Source: Macrobrachium rosenbergii (taxonomy: Eukaryota; Arthropoda; Malacostraca; Decapoda; Palaemonidae). From it: a stretch of 64,000 nt of DNA. A program made the translations under genes and the position numbers. Below the pieces are notes generated by a model that made no database searches, was not told the DNA's origin, and worked only from the letters and a program-made list of their open reading frames with translations. This document shows positions 11,160 to 22,199 of the stretch, one piece after another. Location of the stretch: assembly GCF_040412425.1 (NCBI RefSeq), contig NC_089756.1, forward strand, positions 2,328,498 through 2,392,497. Direction: 5' to 3'. Position 1 is the stretch's first letter. Each line of letters starts with the position of its first letter.

Positions 11160-11400
11160 TCAGGTGATAATTCAAAAGCACACTGTAAATATTACAAGTG
11201 TGCTATTGCAGCAAAAGAGTGCCAGCGGAGACAAGAAAATATTAACGCAGTCCCGTATCAGAGTATGTACCAGTCCGGGAATAATACAGAGCCACAGTGT
11301 AAATAGGCCTATTGCAAATATGCCAGTGCAGCAGAATATTGTCAGCTGGTATCATACCGAGACAAGAAAATATTAATGCAGTCCCGTAATAGACAGTGTC
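11160..11400 (+). repeat. Two-copy direct repeat encoding a Cys-rich motif
   Basis: GAGACAAGAAAATATTAA and the bases after it occur at about 11229 and again at about 11360. In one frame the first copy reads SGDNSKAHCKYYKCAIAAKE followed by C. The second reads SGNNTEPQCK, a stop, then AYCKYASAAEYC. Both units share the C-K-Y plus A-A-x-x-C pattern. This may be an old exon of the hAT element or a chance duplication. Confidence 0.45.
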
Positions 11401-11949
11401 TTTTACTGACTTGTTAGTTAAGAAATGTGACACCGTTGCAAAGTTGGAAGCAATATTGCGTTAGTTATATTTTTATATGTTTTTATCATATAGCATTATA
11501 TATCATGATATAGTTTTATAATTTATTTATTTAGCTATTTTTAATTTAGCTCTTTTCTTATGAGTTTTTAGTTTTTTTTTTTTTTTTGCTCTATTTTTGC
11601 GGGAATTTTGCTCCTTTTCATCATTTTCATTTGAAATCACTGAATGTGAACTTCTGACTTGTTCAGTTACTGTAGCCCTAGTATCTGTGAAGGAGGGTTA
11701 CATGACGGTTATTTTGTTGTAGCTTTATATTGATACCTATTAGGTTGCTGGTGAAACCAACAAAAAATATGGTTAGCTACTTGGTTAAGAATATGGTTAC
11801 GATGGTGCTACTTATACATTTATTATTTTCAGGCAATTAATAACAAATTACAAGTATATATACGATTGAAAATCCCATTACTTAGCTGACTAGCTCAGTT
11901 CATTAAATGTTGACTTTGAAAATATATATTAAAAAGCAATTAATGTTTA

Positions 11950-14900
11950 ATGGTTTTCTGTTGCCAGATCATGGAACACCCAGTGAAGAGAAAAAAGCGC
12001 ATGTGCTCATTTAACAAGGACTGGAAAAAGGAGTATGAATGGTTGGTAGAAACTAGTAATCCACAAGAGGCAAAGTGTAACATTTGCCAAAGTGTTTTTA
12101 AAATTGGATACATGGGTGCTTTAGCAGTAACACACACAACATGCAAATTCGGATAACCACAAAACTAGAATTAAAATTTCAGCTTGCAGTTCTCTAACTG
12201 ATAAATTTTTAGTGAAAACTAATTCAGAAGAAGAAGGTATTGTAGTTGCTTCGGAAATAGCTCAAATATATCATGCAGTTAAACACAATCATTCATACAA
12301 CTCGCTCGATTGTGGCCTGAAATTAAATTCAAAACTTTACCAGGATTCGAAAGTTGCAGCAAAAGTATCTTGTGGTCGAACCAAATCCGAGGCAAATGTT
12401 GCAAATGTGCTAGGTAAAAAGGCATTGGGAGTGGTTATGGATGATTTAAAACAACATGATCCTCCTCTATTTTTTGCACTTCAAACTGATGCTTCAAATA
12501 TAAAAAAACAGGAAAATGTTCCCAGTATGCGTTCAGTATTTCAGCATGGAACATGGTACAGGAAATTATATTATTGATTTTTTCGAGAATGCAGATGAAA
12601 GTGCAGACGGAATGTCTAATTGTTTGAAAAACACTATGGATAATTTGCAACTTGATTGGAAAAGAGTTTCTTGTTTTAGCGCAGATAATGCAAATTGCAA
12701 TTTTGGAGTAAACCATTCTTTATATACAAACATTCTCACATTGAACGATGATATTGTTAAGGCTAACTGCAGTGCGAACATTTTATACAATTCAGTAAGA
12801 TTTGCTTCGGGAAACTTGAATGTGGACATTGAAAATATTGTCCTGATAATTTATCATGTCCTGACATTTCTCAATGTCAGCAAAAAGACGCGAAACTCTT
12901 AAAGAGTTTCATTTGTTTGTAGATATAGAATTTAATGAAATTCTTCGACGTGTACCCACTATACTCAATTTTTTTTTTTACCGAGGCGCATTCGCACTCA
13001 ATCCCGGGGGTGCCCTTTTAGCTCGGAAAAGTTTCCTGCTAGCTGATTGGTTGCAAGTATTTTGTCCGAATAGCATCATTGTTTTCAAATAATTACCAAG
13101 TAATGTGAATCGAAAGTTATTTACTAACCTAAATTTCTCCATCAGATATATTTTTTGTCAATAAATAATGTTAACGAATAAAGAGATTATAAAGTATTGT
13201 GATGGTAAGTCTAAATTTAATAACAACACCCGCTGAAGTCAACGACAGGAGCTTGTTTTCGGATGCACGCTGGATAATTTTTTTTACTTTTCACATATTT
13301 TAACACCAATTGGGATAAATTACACCAAGCATAAGAAAAACATGTTATTATAAACTTTCTTTGAATACCAGAATCTACGAAAAACATGGACTCAATAAAA
13401 CTCGCTATTGGTGAAAACTTCGGGGGAGGTAAAAGGAACAGCCTGTGGCTTTAGATAAAATTTAGATAAAATTACCTAGATAGGTAGGCCTAGTTAATTA
13501 TGGTATCCACATGCCAGCAAATGTTGCTGGGCAAGAAAACTTTTCAGATACATATCTTTTATAGGCTTTTGTGCTGAAGCCTTTTGTTATATCATTATGA
13601 TAAATATGAAGAGGCTATTTTTTCTTTAACATAATAATGTACTTCCCTTATTATGGCTTTATTTCTTGCACACATTTCAAACTAGGCTAGCCTATGTCTA
13701 TGTGTCTTACACCATTTTTTGACAGTTGTAATAAATTTTGCTTAACTCTTTAAGGTAAGGAGTAACAATAAACAGTAGCTGATGCTTGATATCAGTTAGG
13801 CTAGGTGTGTGTAGGCCTATGATGTAAGTCCGTATAGAAAGGGTTTGTTAATTTTGTCGTAAAGGTATAGATTCTATTAATAACACTATTTTCGGTTTAA
13901 GGATACTGTAGTGTTCCATAAATTGCATAAAAATCACAATTAAACGAATTCGTAATTTCACCGAGTTACAACCGCGATACCCCTCCCTCCCCCTTCCATC
14001 CCCGCCTCGGTATTTGACAGTAAACGCCTACAGCCTACTAATCCTTAAAATGTATGTGGATAGTACATTTTCTACTCAGTCACATATTCTTTTACTTCTC
14101 ATAATATTCGCAGAAACTCGTGTTAACCTCATATGTGTCCTGAACAGAACGCAAAATAAGAAAATAAAAGGTTTTCTTATCTCACATTGTCTGCTGTAAC
14201 TCACATGAAAGATTAAGTTGTTAATTTCTGCGAAATATATTTTTATTAGTGTGCACCTACAAAAAGAAGCATAGAAACTATTTAATTGCAGATATAGCCA
14301 TTAAAGTAATCTCAATAACATAACACTGATTTCAACACTTACATAAATCAGGAAAAAGCTGCAATGACATAAACCAGGAAAGTGTTGCAATGATAATCAG
14401 CTGGTTTTCCCGCCAAGCCGCCACAGGCTGTTCATTTTACCTCCCCTGAAGTTTTCACCAATAGCGAGTGTTATTGATTCCATGTTTTTCGTAGATTCTG
14501 GTATTCAAAGAAATTTTATAATAACATGTTTTTCTTATGCTTAGTGTAATTTATCCCAATTGGTGTTAAAATATGTGAAAAGTAAAAAAATTATCCAGCG
14601 TGCATCCGAAAACAAGCTCCTGTCGTTGGCTTCAGCGGGTGTTGTTATTAAATTTAGACTTACCATCACAATACTTTATAGTCTCTTTATTCGTTAATAT
14701 TATTTATCGACTAAACATATACCTGATTGATAAATTTAGGTTATTAAATAAGTTTTGATTCACATTACTTGGTAATTATTTGAAAACAGTGATGCTATTC
14801 GGACAAAATACTTGCAACGAATCAGCTAGCAGGAAACTTTTCCGAGCTAAAAGGGCACCCCTGGGATTGAGTGCGAATACCCCTCGGTAAAAAAAAATTG

Positions 14901-15824
14901 AGTTTAGGTGGCTATCCCTGCAGCCATGCATTGAAAGACTTTTACTTTCTTGGAAAGCTTTAAGTTCTTATTTCTTGAGCAGACCAACTGAGTGCTCTAA
15001 ACAATTACTTCAACTTCTTAGAATAGATAATGATTCTACAGAAATTTCTCAGCTTATTGAAATTTATTTGCTATTCTCGCAGCATGTTATGGAGATATTT
15101 AAATCAGCCGTTCAAGAACTGATGAAGTACGAAACTTCAGCAGCAGATGTTTTCATTATTTTGGCTGATTTGAGAAATAAGTTAAAATCCCAATACGATG
15201 AAAAATCCTTTGGGTATCAAGTTCACCAACTCCTTAAAAATGTAGATACTACTGAAGCTCAAGAGACAACTGAAGACTTTAGATTATTTCTTATATCATG
15301 ACTAACATATTTGGAAAAAAGAATCGACTTTAATGAAGATTCAACATTTGGAAAGTTATCAAATCTGAGTTTTTTTAAGAAATTCCTTCCCAAAATATCA
15401 GAAATTTGTAGAAATTGTAGAAGAATTGAGGTTGAAAGACAGGCTTAATTTGGACATGGATAACCCCTTTGATGAAGCAGCAAGATTCAAAGTTCTGAAC
15501 TGTTAGCAGAATTGCAAAACAACAAGCAGCAAATGGCACATCATTTTAAAACGTACTAATCATAAGTGCGTCAATATATTTAAAATAGTTTCATTTGCGC
15601 TTTCAATCCCTGGAACATCAGCATACTGTGAACGCATTTTTAGTGTAATGTCATCTAAATGGCGAAATGAAAGAAACAGATGCTCCGTAGAACTAATGAA
15701 AAGTGAACTTTTCATATACTTTAACTTGAAGGACACTTGTCGGGAATTTTCGGAAAAAATAAAACATGATCCACAATTGCTGAAGTTCGCCAAAAGTCAG
15801 AACAAATATAACTTTAAAAACTAG
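11950..15824 (+). pseudogene. hAT transposase, broken by frameshifts and a nested element
   Basis: The N-terminus has a BED-like zinc finger, with CNICQSVFKIGYMGAL around residues 42-57. Middle blocks carry the RNase H-like fold, for example FFALQTDASN near 12475 and WKRVSCFSADNANCNFG near 12660. The C-terminus has the hAT dimerisation signature IPGTSAYCERIFS near 15610 followed by WRNERNR. The stop is TAG at 15822-15824. Frame changes occur near 12150, 12510, 12870 and 15300. A 1.94-kb element splits the codons for VPT and RWLSLQPC. The family resembles hAT genes domesticated as ZBED/ZMYM-like proteins, but this copy is dead. Confidence 0.85.
12962..14904. mobile_element. Long-TIR, TA-flanked non-autonomous element inside the hAT transposase
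   Basis: Arms at about 12962-13451 and 14427-14904 are inverted copies, roughly 480-490 bp each and clearly over 90 percent alike. They start with (T/A)ACTCAATTTTT and include CCGAGG and GATTGAGTGCGAA. TA occurs on both sides (12960-12961 and 14905-14906). Removing the element plus one TA restores the hAT reading frame exactly at Pro-Thr-Arg-Trp. The roughly 970-bp centre shows no transposase. A TA duplication suggests Tc1/mariner-type mobilisation, although such long arms are unusual for it. Confidence 0.85.
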
Positions 15825-15952
15825 AAGCTTGTGTAAAGGTATGGTCAAAGTATACTCAAACTTGTGGATACATTTAAACCTTAATTTTAAAAAATAAGGC
15901 TACATTTCTAATTATTGTCCTTTATTGAAATTTGTCAGAGTTGGCAACCCTA

Positions 15953-16669
15953 ACCCTGTGTCCCAAGAAACACGTGCATTGCGAAAAATACTGGAAACTG
16001 ACACAGTTAAACATCGTTGCATATCGCGCAACCTATCGCAATCTACGTTACAACAGTTAAACTTCAGCATGAAATCACTAAAATCATAGGACGTTTCAGG
16101 AAAATTTCTGGACTTACTTTGTAACTGGCATGGAACAGCTTTTCTACGATCACAAATGGGTTTAGACATGATCCATGTCTCGATACAACAATGATTGCAA
16201 AGATATTCACTGAAATACTTAAGTGACCGGACTTAGCCGCCGATCACAACTGGCTTCCAACAAGCCTTACCTTACCTGAGCTCTATGAGTTGTTGGAGAG
16301 GATGAATGACGAGCCGTGAGACCGCTGAGGCCTCATCTGGCATATTTATGGGGCCCGTTCGAGGCTTTGTTCTCAAGCATTCGAATATTTGCAACTGCAA
16401 AAACAATTATTCCCTCGGAATTGCGATCGTAGAAGTTGTCCTAAATTATCAGTGCAGCCATTGGTGCACGTTACAGGATTTTACATCACAAAAAATATGA
16501 CATCACCAAAAGTCAAATAAAAACTTCGCATTCTGCCACATCACTCCCTCGAAGATACGCACATCGTAAGTTCGGTTGCACACAAGAGACGACATATTCA
16601 CTGACTATTTAAAACGACTAGATGGAAGTTTTATGACGGCAAAAATCCAGCTGTAAATTTTTGTCGACA
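15953..16669 (-). repeat. BEL/Pao 5' LTR, uninterrupted copy
   Basis: From about 15980 this matches 1794-1977 followed by 7011-7503 without the Gypsy insertion, and it ends in TGTCGACA. The segment 15953-15980 has no partner in the window, so the inner LTR edge is uncertain. Confidence 0.65.
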
Positions 16670-18912
16670 TAGACCCCATTGCTATACCAGGGCTTCAGGA
16701 ACGAATAAAATAAATTCGTTGCGTTCAAACCTAGTGTCCTCTTTTTCTATTCAAGGCCTAACTCTCTCCAACAAATCTGTAAATGTTTCTCTATTTGTGG
16801 TCTGCAAGGAACGTAATGATAAGGTCTAGTAGTAGGTTTTCATGGGGAAATTTATTTCTTTTCCCATACCATTCTTTCACCCACAACTTTCTGTTCACAT
16901 GTCTCTTTTTTCAGAATCTTCTAAGACCAGAATAATGGCAATACATGTAGCCACTTTGCTCATCCTCACTACTCGGGCTTTAACAGACAACTGATGATAA
17001 TACAATCCTGCCTCCAGTGAGTGGACAATAGGCTACCAATGATTGCGCAATCACCAATATGTACAATCATGATTGATAGTGTAGGGGCCCTTAAGGTATC
17101 TGAATACGAGTAAAAAGTTTAAGAAAGTTGAATTTCGGTAAGAAAAACAACAGGTAACGTCAGCTGCCTCCACTTGAACTTTCTTTCATCGTTAAACATG
17201 TCGAGTATTCGGTGGTCTCCCTTTCCGTTTAATTACACGCGGTAATGTCATTATTATTCTGCTGTACCCCCTTTAAGGTTGAGAAGGAATGGAACTCAGT
17301 TTACATAAGCTTGAAATCATTCGTGAAAGAAAAAGTATTAAGAACTGTTTTTTTTTTCTGCTTCATTTCTAGTCAATGTCTTCCATTCTCCACCCATGAC
17401 CAACCTAAATAGTGGGTCCTGCCGTCAACAAAGGTGTTAATAGTTCCATTTCCGGCCTCGAATAACAAATATCCTCGATTTTGGCGTGGTCTGGTGTTAC
17501 TGCAAACCGTTCTCTCCAGCAGTCTGATATTCATAATTCATTCTCAACGCCAGCAGGAAAGGTCAATAAAACTCCAAGCAAAATTAACAAACGTTGTAAG
17601 AAAATAATAATAATGACAATACAGACCATTTTTAAATACAAATCATTACAAATATATTAATCATAAAATAGCTACATATCAGTTCCCTTGCGACGTGACA
17701 TATCATTTGATACAAGACACAACGAACGAAAAATGCCGTCAATTTTACAGAACTGTTTACGTGCACAATTTAAAACCAGAGTAAAACTTTGACAAAGATA
17801 TGCGCATTTTACGCGATGTTCAAGTTGTGGTACCTACCTAAATATTCATCTCAGTTTCACAGCTATGGCACTGACATAGCACTTGAAAACGCCGAATCAG
17901 GTTTGACATACTAAACGCCCCTATACTGTATAACATGCACATTGTTTTTTCGTTAGAAAACTGGTCGTATCATATCGCCTATTTGAACAAAAACAGACGG
18001 CCGAAATTGTACGATCTTTACGTGATTTTTAATGCTTGTACTAAAACGACTATGCTTGTACTAAAAACGGCTATTTTCTTTCTTTCAAAGTAGAATGAAA
18101 ACAGAAAACAGCAAATCCTATGGGCGGAGAACTGCTAGGCCTATGACGTTGCGGACACTGTAGAAAATAGGCGAATAATTGGTGAATCACCCATAGAATG
18201 AAAAATTCTTTATCAAGTTTTCATTGCCACGAGGGAAAAACGAAATTATGCCATATACTGTATAACGAAAATGGAGATAAAAACTTGCAAAATTTGCTTT
18301 CCCAGCGTTAGTTTTCCGTACAGAGCCGCTGTGGCTGGACATATATTTAGACTACAGTAACTGTAAATACGCAAATTAAAGCTCTTTTGACTAGACTCTA
18401 CAGATGGAAAATCACCCATTTCCTTATCAGTACAAGACAAATCTTCTTTACAGTAACACAAAGAGACAAGAATATAATGCAAAAATAATATAATAATAAT
18501 AATAATGAAATAAAATAAACAAATTATTTTACTACGCAAGTAAATATATTCTGAGTCTAATCATTTCCTGTTTGTACAATCAGCTAACTCTGTCGACAGA
18601 GAGAGAATTATACCACAGTGTGAAACACAAATAAAGCAACGTTCTCAACCAATACGATGACGAACCATCGTGTAATGCTCCCTGTCTTTAGAATCTGAAT
18701 GAATGCCGGTTAAAAAAAAACAGACACAGGCGGCTTAGCCTCAGATATTTGTGAATGAGTTCATCAAGTGGTGGTTGTATTTATTCATCTTATGGGGAGC
18801 GTGGCTGCGTGAAAGAATAGCTCAGATGATATTAATTACGTAAATCTCCCCCTGCCATTCAAATGTTTAGGAAGAAAGTGGCGTTCTTTTTGTTATGATT
18901 CCGATAATATTA
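16670..18912. other. Unassigned non-coding stretch
   Basis: AT-rich sequence without a convincing coding frame. A short direct repeat, TGCTTGTACTAAAA, occurs twice near 18033-18072. I see no element termini or RNA gene. Confidence 0.5.
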
Positions 18913-19541
18913 AGGCCTGTCCACAATAGGAAATATTGTTTGGAAACTAAGTTTTGCAAACTGTTTGCAAACAGCGTGGAAACTCTTTACAAATAATGTT
19001 TCCTGTCCAGGCCTCAGTTGTCGTCAGGATGTCTGTTGGTGCAGTAGCCTCTGTGTTTTATTTGGTAGTTTTAATGCACTCGAGGAGGGATAAGAAAAAG
19101 AAAAAAGATGGGTGAGGAAGTTTTTAGAAAAAGGAGCGTGTCATGCTGACTTGGTTCTGGCGGGATTGAAAATAGTTGGAATAGGCTTTAACAATTTCGT
19201 AAATATGAATATGTAGAGGTACATATGTATATGCACATACCGGTGTGTATATGTTATGTACATGTAAAAGTACGTGTGTATAAGTGTATATATTTATTTA
19301 TATATACACATATTCATATATACATAAACAATACATACATTATACGTGTATATATACATATACACAGAAACTCTAAATGTTTTCCATTCTGGATGAGAAA
19401 CAAAAATACGGTAAACTGTATTTGGAGACAGTTTGTAAACTTTGTTTCCAAACAGTTTGGAAACTAAAACTGTTTTCAAAGTGTTCCCAAACTGTCTGCA
19501 AACTTTGTTTCCAAATAATGTTTCCTAGTGTGAGCAGGCCT
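18913..19541. mobile_element. PIF/Harbinger-like MITE, 629 bp
   Basis: Inverted ends read AGGCCTGTCCACA (left) and, from the right inward, AGGCCTGCTCACACTAGGAA. They are flanked by TTA on both sides (18910-18912 and 19542-19544), the 3-bp TWA-type duplication of PIF/Harbinger. Both subterminal regions are packed with GTTTCCAAAC/GTTTGCAAAC units. The centre is a degenerate TATACA-rich microsatellite. There is no coding capacity. Confidence 0.75.
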
Positions 19542-19544
19542 TTA

Positions 19545-20994
19545 GACAGTTTTGGGGTTGGGGGGCGGGGACAAGGTGCGTTCATGTGGTTATGACTCAT
19601 TTACTGACATAATTGTATCTTTCTATTCAGTATGCACATAATATTGAATAATTTGGAAATAATGTTCTAGATGGTGGTTATCATCTTTGAGATGATAGTT
19701 ATTGCAGAAATACGTTAAATATTTCGTAGTGATACGAAGGATCACAACGCACAAATAATTAACTAATTGGCAACTAAGCAAGTGGCCTAACCGTACTGAA
19801 CTGCAAAACATTCAAAACTGCTTTGATGTCAACACCAAGTGACCTCTCAATAAGGCTATTTTGCCTTTGTCTACCGGCAGGTATTTAGTCAAATTAAAAA
19901 TTAGAATATAAAGGCAGACTATTGATAATTATACAAAATTGTATAGTCTTTTATAAGAATTCTTAGAAAACAGGTTTATTGATTAACGTTCTTTCACGCA
20001 ACATGGCCTCAGAAACATTAGGCCTACTTAACCACACGATAAACACACTCATATACGTAGCTACTTCCAACTGACTTACGATAAAGCTCAACATATTCAT
20101 CAGTCTGCAATTACACAATGCAAGAAAAAGTAGAATTGCATAATGGATGCATGGTTTTGTTTTAGTGAACGGCATTAAATGTATAGCCTTGCACACAATT
20201 GGCGATGAGTTCACAGAGTTTTGAACATGAGTGTTTCAATTTCCCCTGTCAGTACTAATACAGTTGTTTAATTTGAAAACGTTTTTGCATAAGTACATAG
20301 GGTCAAAGGTCACAAAGGGTTATTTCCCGAGCTCTGAAAGAATGATCGATAACTTATCTTACGTTTTCACAGAATAATCGACGATGGTCAATAGTATTTT
20401 TTTCCACTGAACTTCCAATTTGGCAGGTAACTTAGACGAAAGCTTTAAAAAATTAAATGTTTCACAGACGAGTTGTCACTTGGACAAAAAAAAATCGTTC
20501 GTATATAAAATTACTTTCTGACCATTTCCGAAAACTAAGTCTGTGGCTAATGACCATATAAAGAAGGAAGAGAAATATGCTTTAAATCGTCAACTGTACA
20601 TTCTGTGTGCTTCAGTGACTGGAAGTTAGTTAATTCAGTTAAAATCGTAGACCGGATATCCACAGCGATTTTTTGCACTGACTGTCTTTGCAAACAAAGA
20701 ACTTATGCAAGATTTTTTTCTTGACAGACAGATTATTACAACAATGTTTTTTTCAGTAGATACCCAATTTCAGGACGAGAATCTGTAATCTTTCCAATAA
20801 TTTTATCTTAGTGATAATTATATTTAAAAATTGAATGTTAGTTTTACTCTCACTCGTACAATGATGCATCTAACGCTATGTGCAAATATTCTTTGGCAAA
20901 TTCAAAACCTGAGTTGATGATTCCTTATGCTGTCATTTCTATCTTCCGATGACCACCCGAGTGTCTTATGAAGGCTCTCAGCTTTTTTGACGTC
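19545..20994. other. Unassigned non-coding stretch
   Basis: AT-rich with only short random frames. No repeat boundaries were recognised. Confidence 0.5.
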
Positions 20995-21000
20995 TTTATT
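20995..21000 (-). terminator. Candidate polyadenylation signal of the SPSB3-like gene
   Basis: TTTATT on the plus strand reads AATAAA on the minus strand, about 330 bases past the stop codon at 21332. Position and orientation fit, but the motif is common in AT-rich DNA. Confidence 0.4.
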
Positions 21001-21331
21001 CCACGGACACTGAGATCCCGTGTCATCTTGGGACGAGTTCCTACGACTTGACTAGATCTTGCTAGACTTATGCTTAATGCAACTTGATTCTTCTAAACGA
21101 CTTACAAACAAGAACGCCCCGGAACGAATTAACCGGCGAATTATTTACAAAACCGGCGGGCGTGCATCGCATATTTGATATTCACAAAGGGTCGTAGTAT
21201 TTACAGCAGTATCGCCTACGATAATTTGCCTAAGTATCGTCCGCTTGCAACAACGCGTGATCGTAACTGGACGAACTTTGCTCTGTCTTGCTGCCGGACT
21301 CTTGGCGTCTCTCTGAGGGCGGCCGCTGATG

Positions 21332-22132
21332 TCAGGAGGGCACCGCAGGCTGATTGGTTAGTGACAATAGTGGACTACGCCCGTTGGCCTGCGACGGGGG
21401 CAGGTCATCCTCGAGGTAATGGCGAAGGGCGGGGGGCAGTGGCAAAGTATAGAGCAGGTGCGGTTGCGGCAGAGCGGAGAGGAGGGCATGGCGCGCCCTG
21501 TCTTGCAAACCCAACCACCCTCTCCTTGTCGCACCCAAGCTCAATTCGGTCTTGGCAGCCGTCGATGCTATGACGGGGTACAGGGGCTCCGTCACGGCGT
21601 CCAGCCCTGTGAAGGCGACACCTAACCAGCGAGCGTCCTTGAAGAAGCCGAGGACTCCCTGTTCCCCGTCGAAGAGAACCCCAATGGTCGTGGCCCGGTT
21701 CTCCCTGAAGGGGTCGGTGTACTTCCGCCATATCCCGTTGTGCCAGAGCAGGCCCTTATGGGAGAGCCCCCAGCCGAACTCGTCCTCCCCGATGAGACTG
21801 ACGAAGGTGTCAGCGTGAAGCCGGGCGGAAGACGTGCACACGCCGAACATGACGGCCGTGCCGAAGAGACGCTGCGACACGTGCACTTCCCAGTAGTGGA
21901 GGCCACCGTTGATTTCATGCGTGCCCCTCACGGCCGCCGTGCCGTGCGACCAGTTGGGGTGGAAGAGGGCAGTCCTTGCATAGAGGCGGACCTCGTGGCT
22001 CTTGTGGTGCTGGCTCCACCGCCACCAGGCGTTGCATCCGTGGCGGAGCGGTGGGTGGGGGACCTCCTTGTACTGACTGGGGATCCTGTTTTGAGATGCG
22101 AGCGTCCCCTCCGAATTCTCGTCATGGGTCAT
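21332..22132 (-). CDS. SPSB3: SPRY domain-containing SOCS box protein 3-like
   Basis: The product is a substrate receptor of a Cullin-RING ubiquitin ligase: SPRY binds the target and the SOCS box binds Elongin B/C and a cullin. The first in-frame ATG (22132) gives 266 residues. SPRY runs from about residue 45 to 198, with HGTAAVRGTHEI, HYWEVHV, FGWGLSHKGLLWHNG, TTIGVLFDGEQG and PLYPVIASTAAKTEL, in the arrangement of animal SPSB3. A degenerate BC box (LQDRARHAL) and LPLPPALRHYL follow. The BC-box Cys is Ala here. The frame stays open upstream to a splice acceptor (CCATTCTCAG, exon from 22172), so longer proteins from other 5' exons are possible. All recognisable coding sequence is in one exon. 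Higher GC than its surroundings supports it as a real gene. Confidence 0.88.
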   Translation of the reverse strand: MTHDENSEGTLASQNRIPSQYKEVPHPPLRHGCNAWWRWSQHHKSHEVRLYARTALFHPNWSHGTAAVRGTHEINGGLHYWEVHVSQRLFGTAVMFGVCTSSARLHADTFVSLIGEDEFGWGLSHKGLLWHNGIWRKYTDPFRENRATTIGVLFDGEQGVLGFFKDARWLGVAFTGLDAVTEPLYPVIASTAAKTELSLGATRRGWLGLQDRARHALLSALPQPHLLYTLPLPPALRHYLEDDLPPSQANGRSPLLSLTNQPAVPS

Positions 22133-22172
22133 GGCAGCATAACAGGACTTTGTGTCACTCACTCTGGCAATC

Positions 22173-22190
22173 CTGAGAATGGAAAGGAAT
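22173..22190 (-). other. Splice acceptor of the SPSB3-like coding exon
   Basis: On the minus strand a pyrimidine-rich stretch ends CTTTCCATTCTCAG, and the exon starts with GATTGCC at 22172. No stop lies between the acceptor and the first ATG at 22132. Confidence 0.65.
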
Positions 22191-22199
22191 GCGTCTGTA

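Larger units (their letters stand above)
10657..15952 (+). mobile_element. hAT DNA transposon with BED-type transposase remnant, 5.3 kb
   Basis: Termini TAGGGTTGCCAAC (left) and GTTGGCAACCCTA (right) form inverted repeats, with GTCCTTTATT repeated just inside each end. The interior encodes a hAT transposase. The eight bases outside the ends (ACGAAGAT and ACCCTGTG) do not match, so no target duplication survives. The length includes a 1943-bp nested element. About 1.3 kb precedes the recognised transposase start. It contains a duplicated Cys-rich coding-like segment and AT-rich sequence. Confidence 0.85.
1794..16669 (-). mobile_element. BEL/Pao retrotransposon, host of five later insertions
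   Basis: Sequence at 1794-1977 plus 7011-7503 matches 15980-16669 in the same orientation, and both copies stop at the same motif TGTCGACA. Between them, on the minus strand, lie BEL/Pao integrase and DUF5641 remnants in the order expected if the two copies are the LTRs. On the minus strand the 5' LTR is at 15.95-16.67 kb and the 3' LTR is at 1794-7503. A purine-rich GGTTGGGAGAA directly precedes the minus-strand 3' LTR. Without insertions only about 2.1 kb of interior remains, and gag, protease, RT and RNase H are missing. Assigning the repeat as an LTR is inference. Confidence 0.65.
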
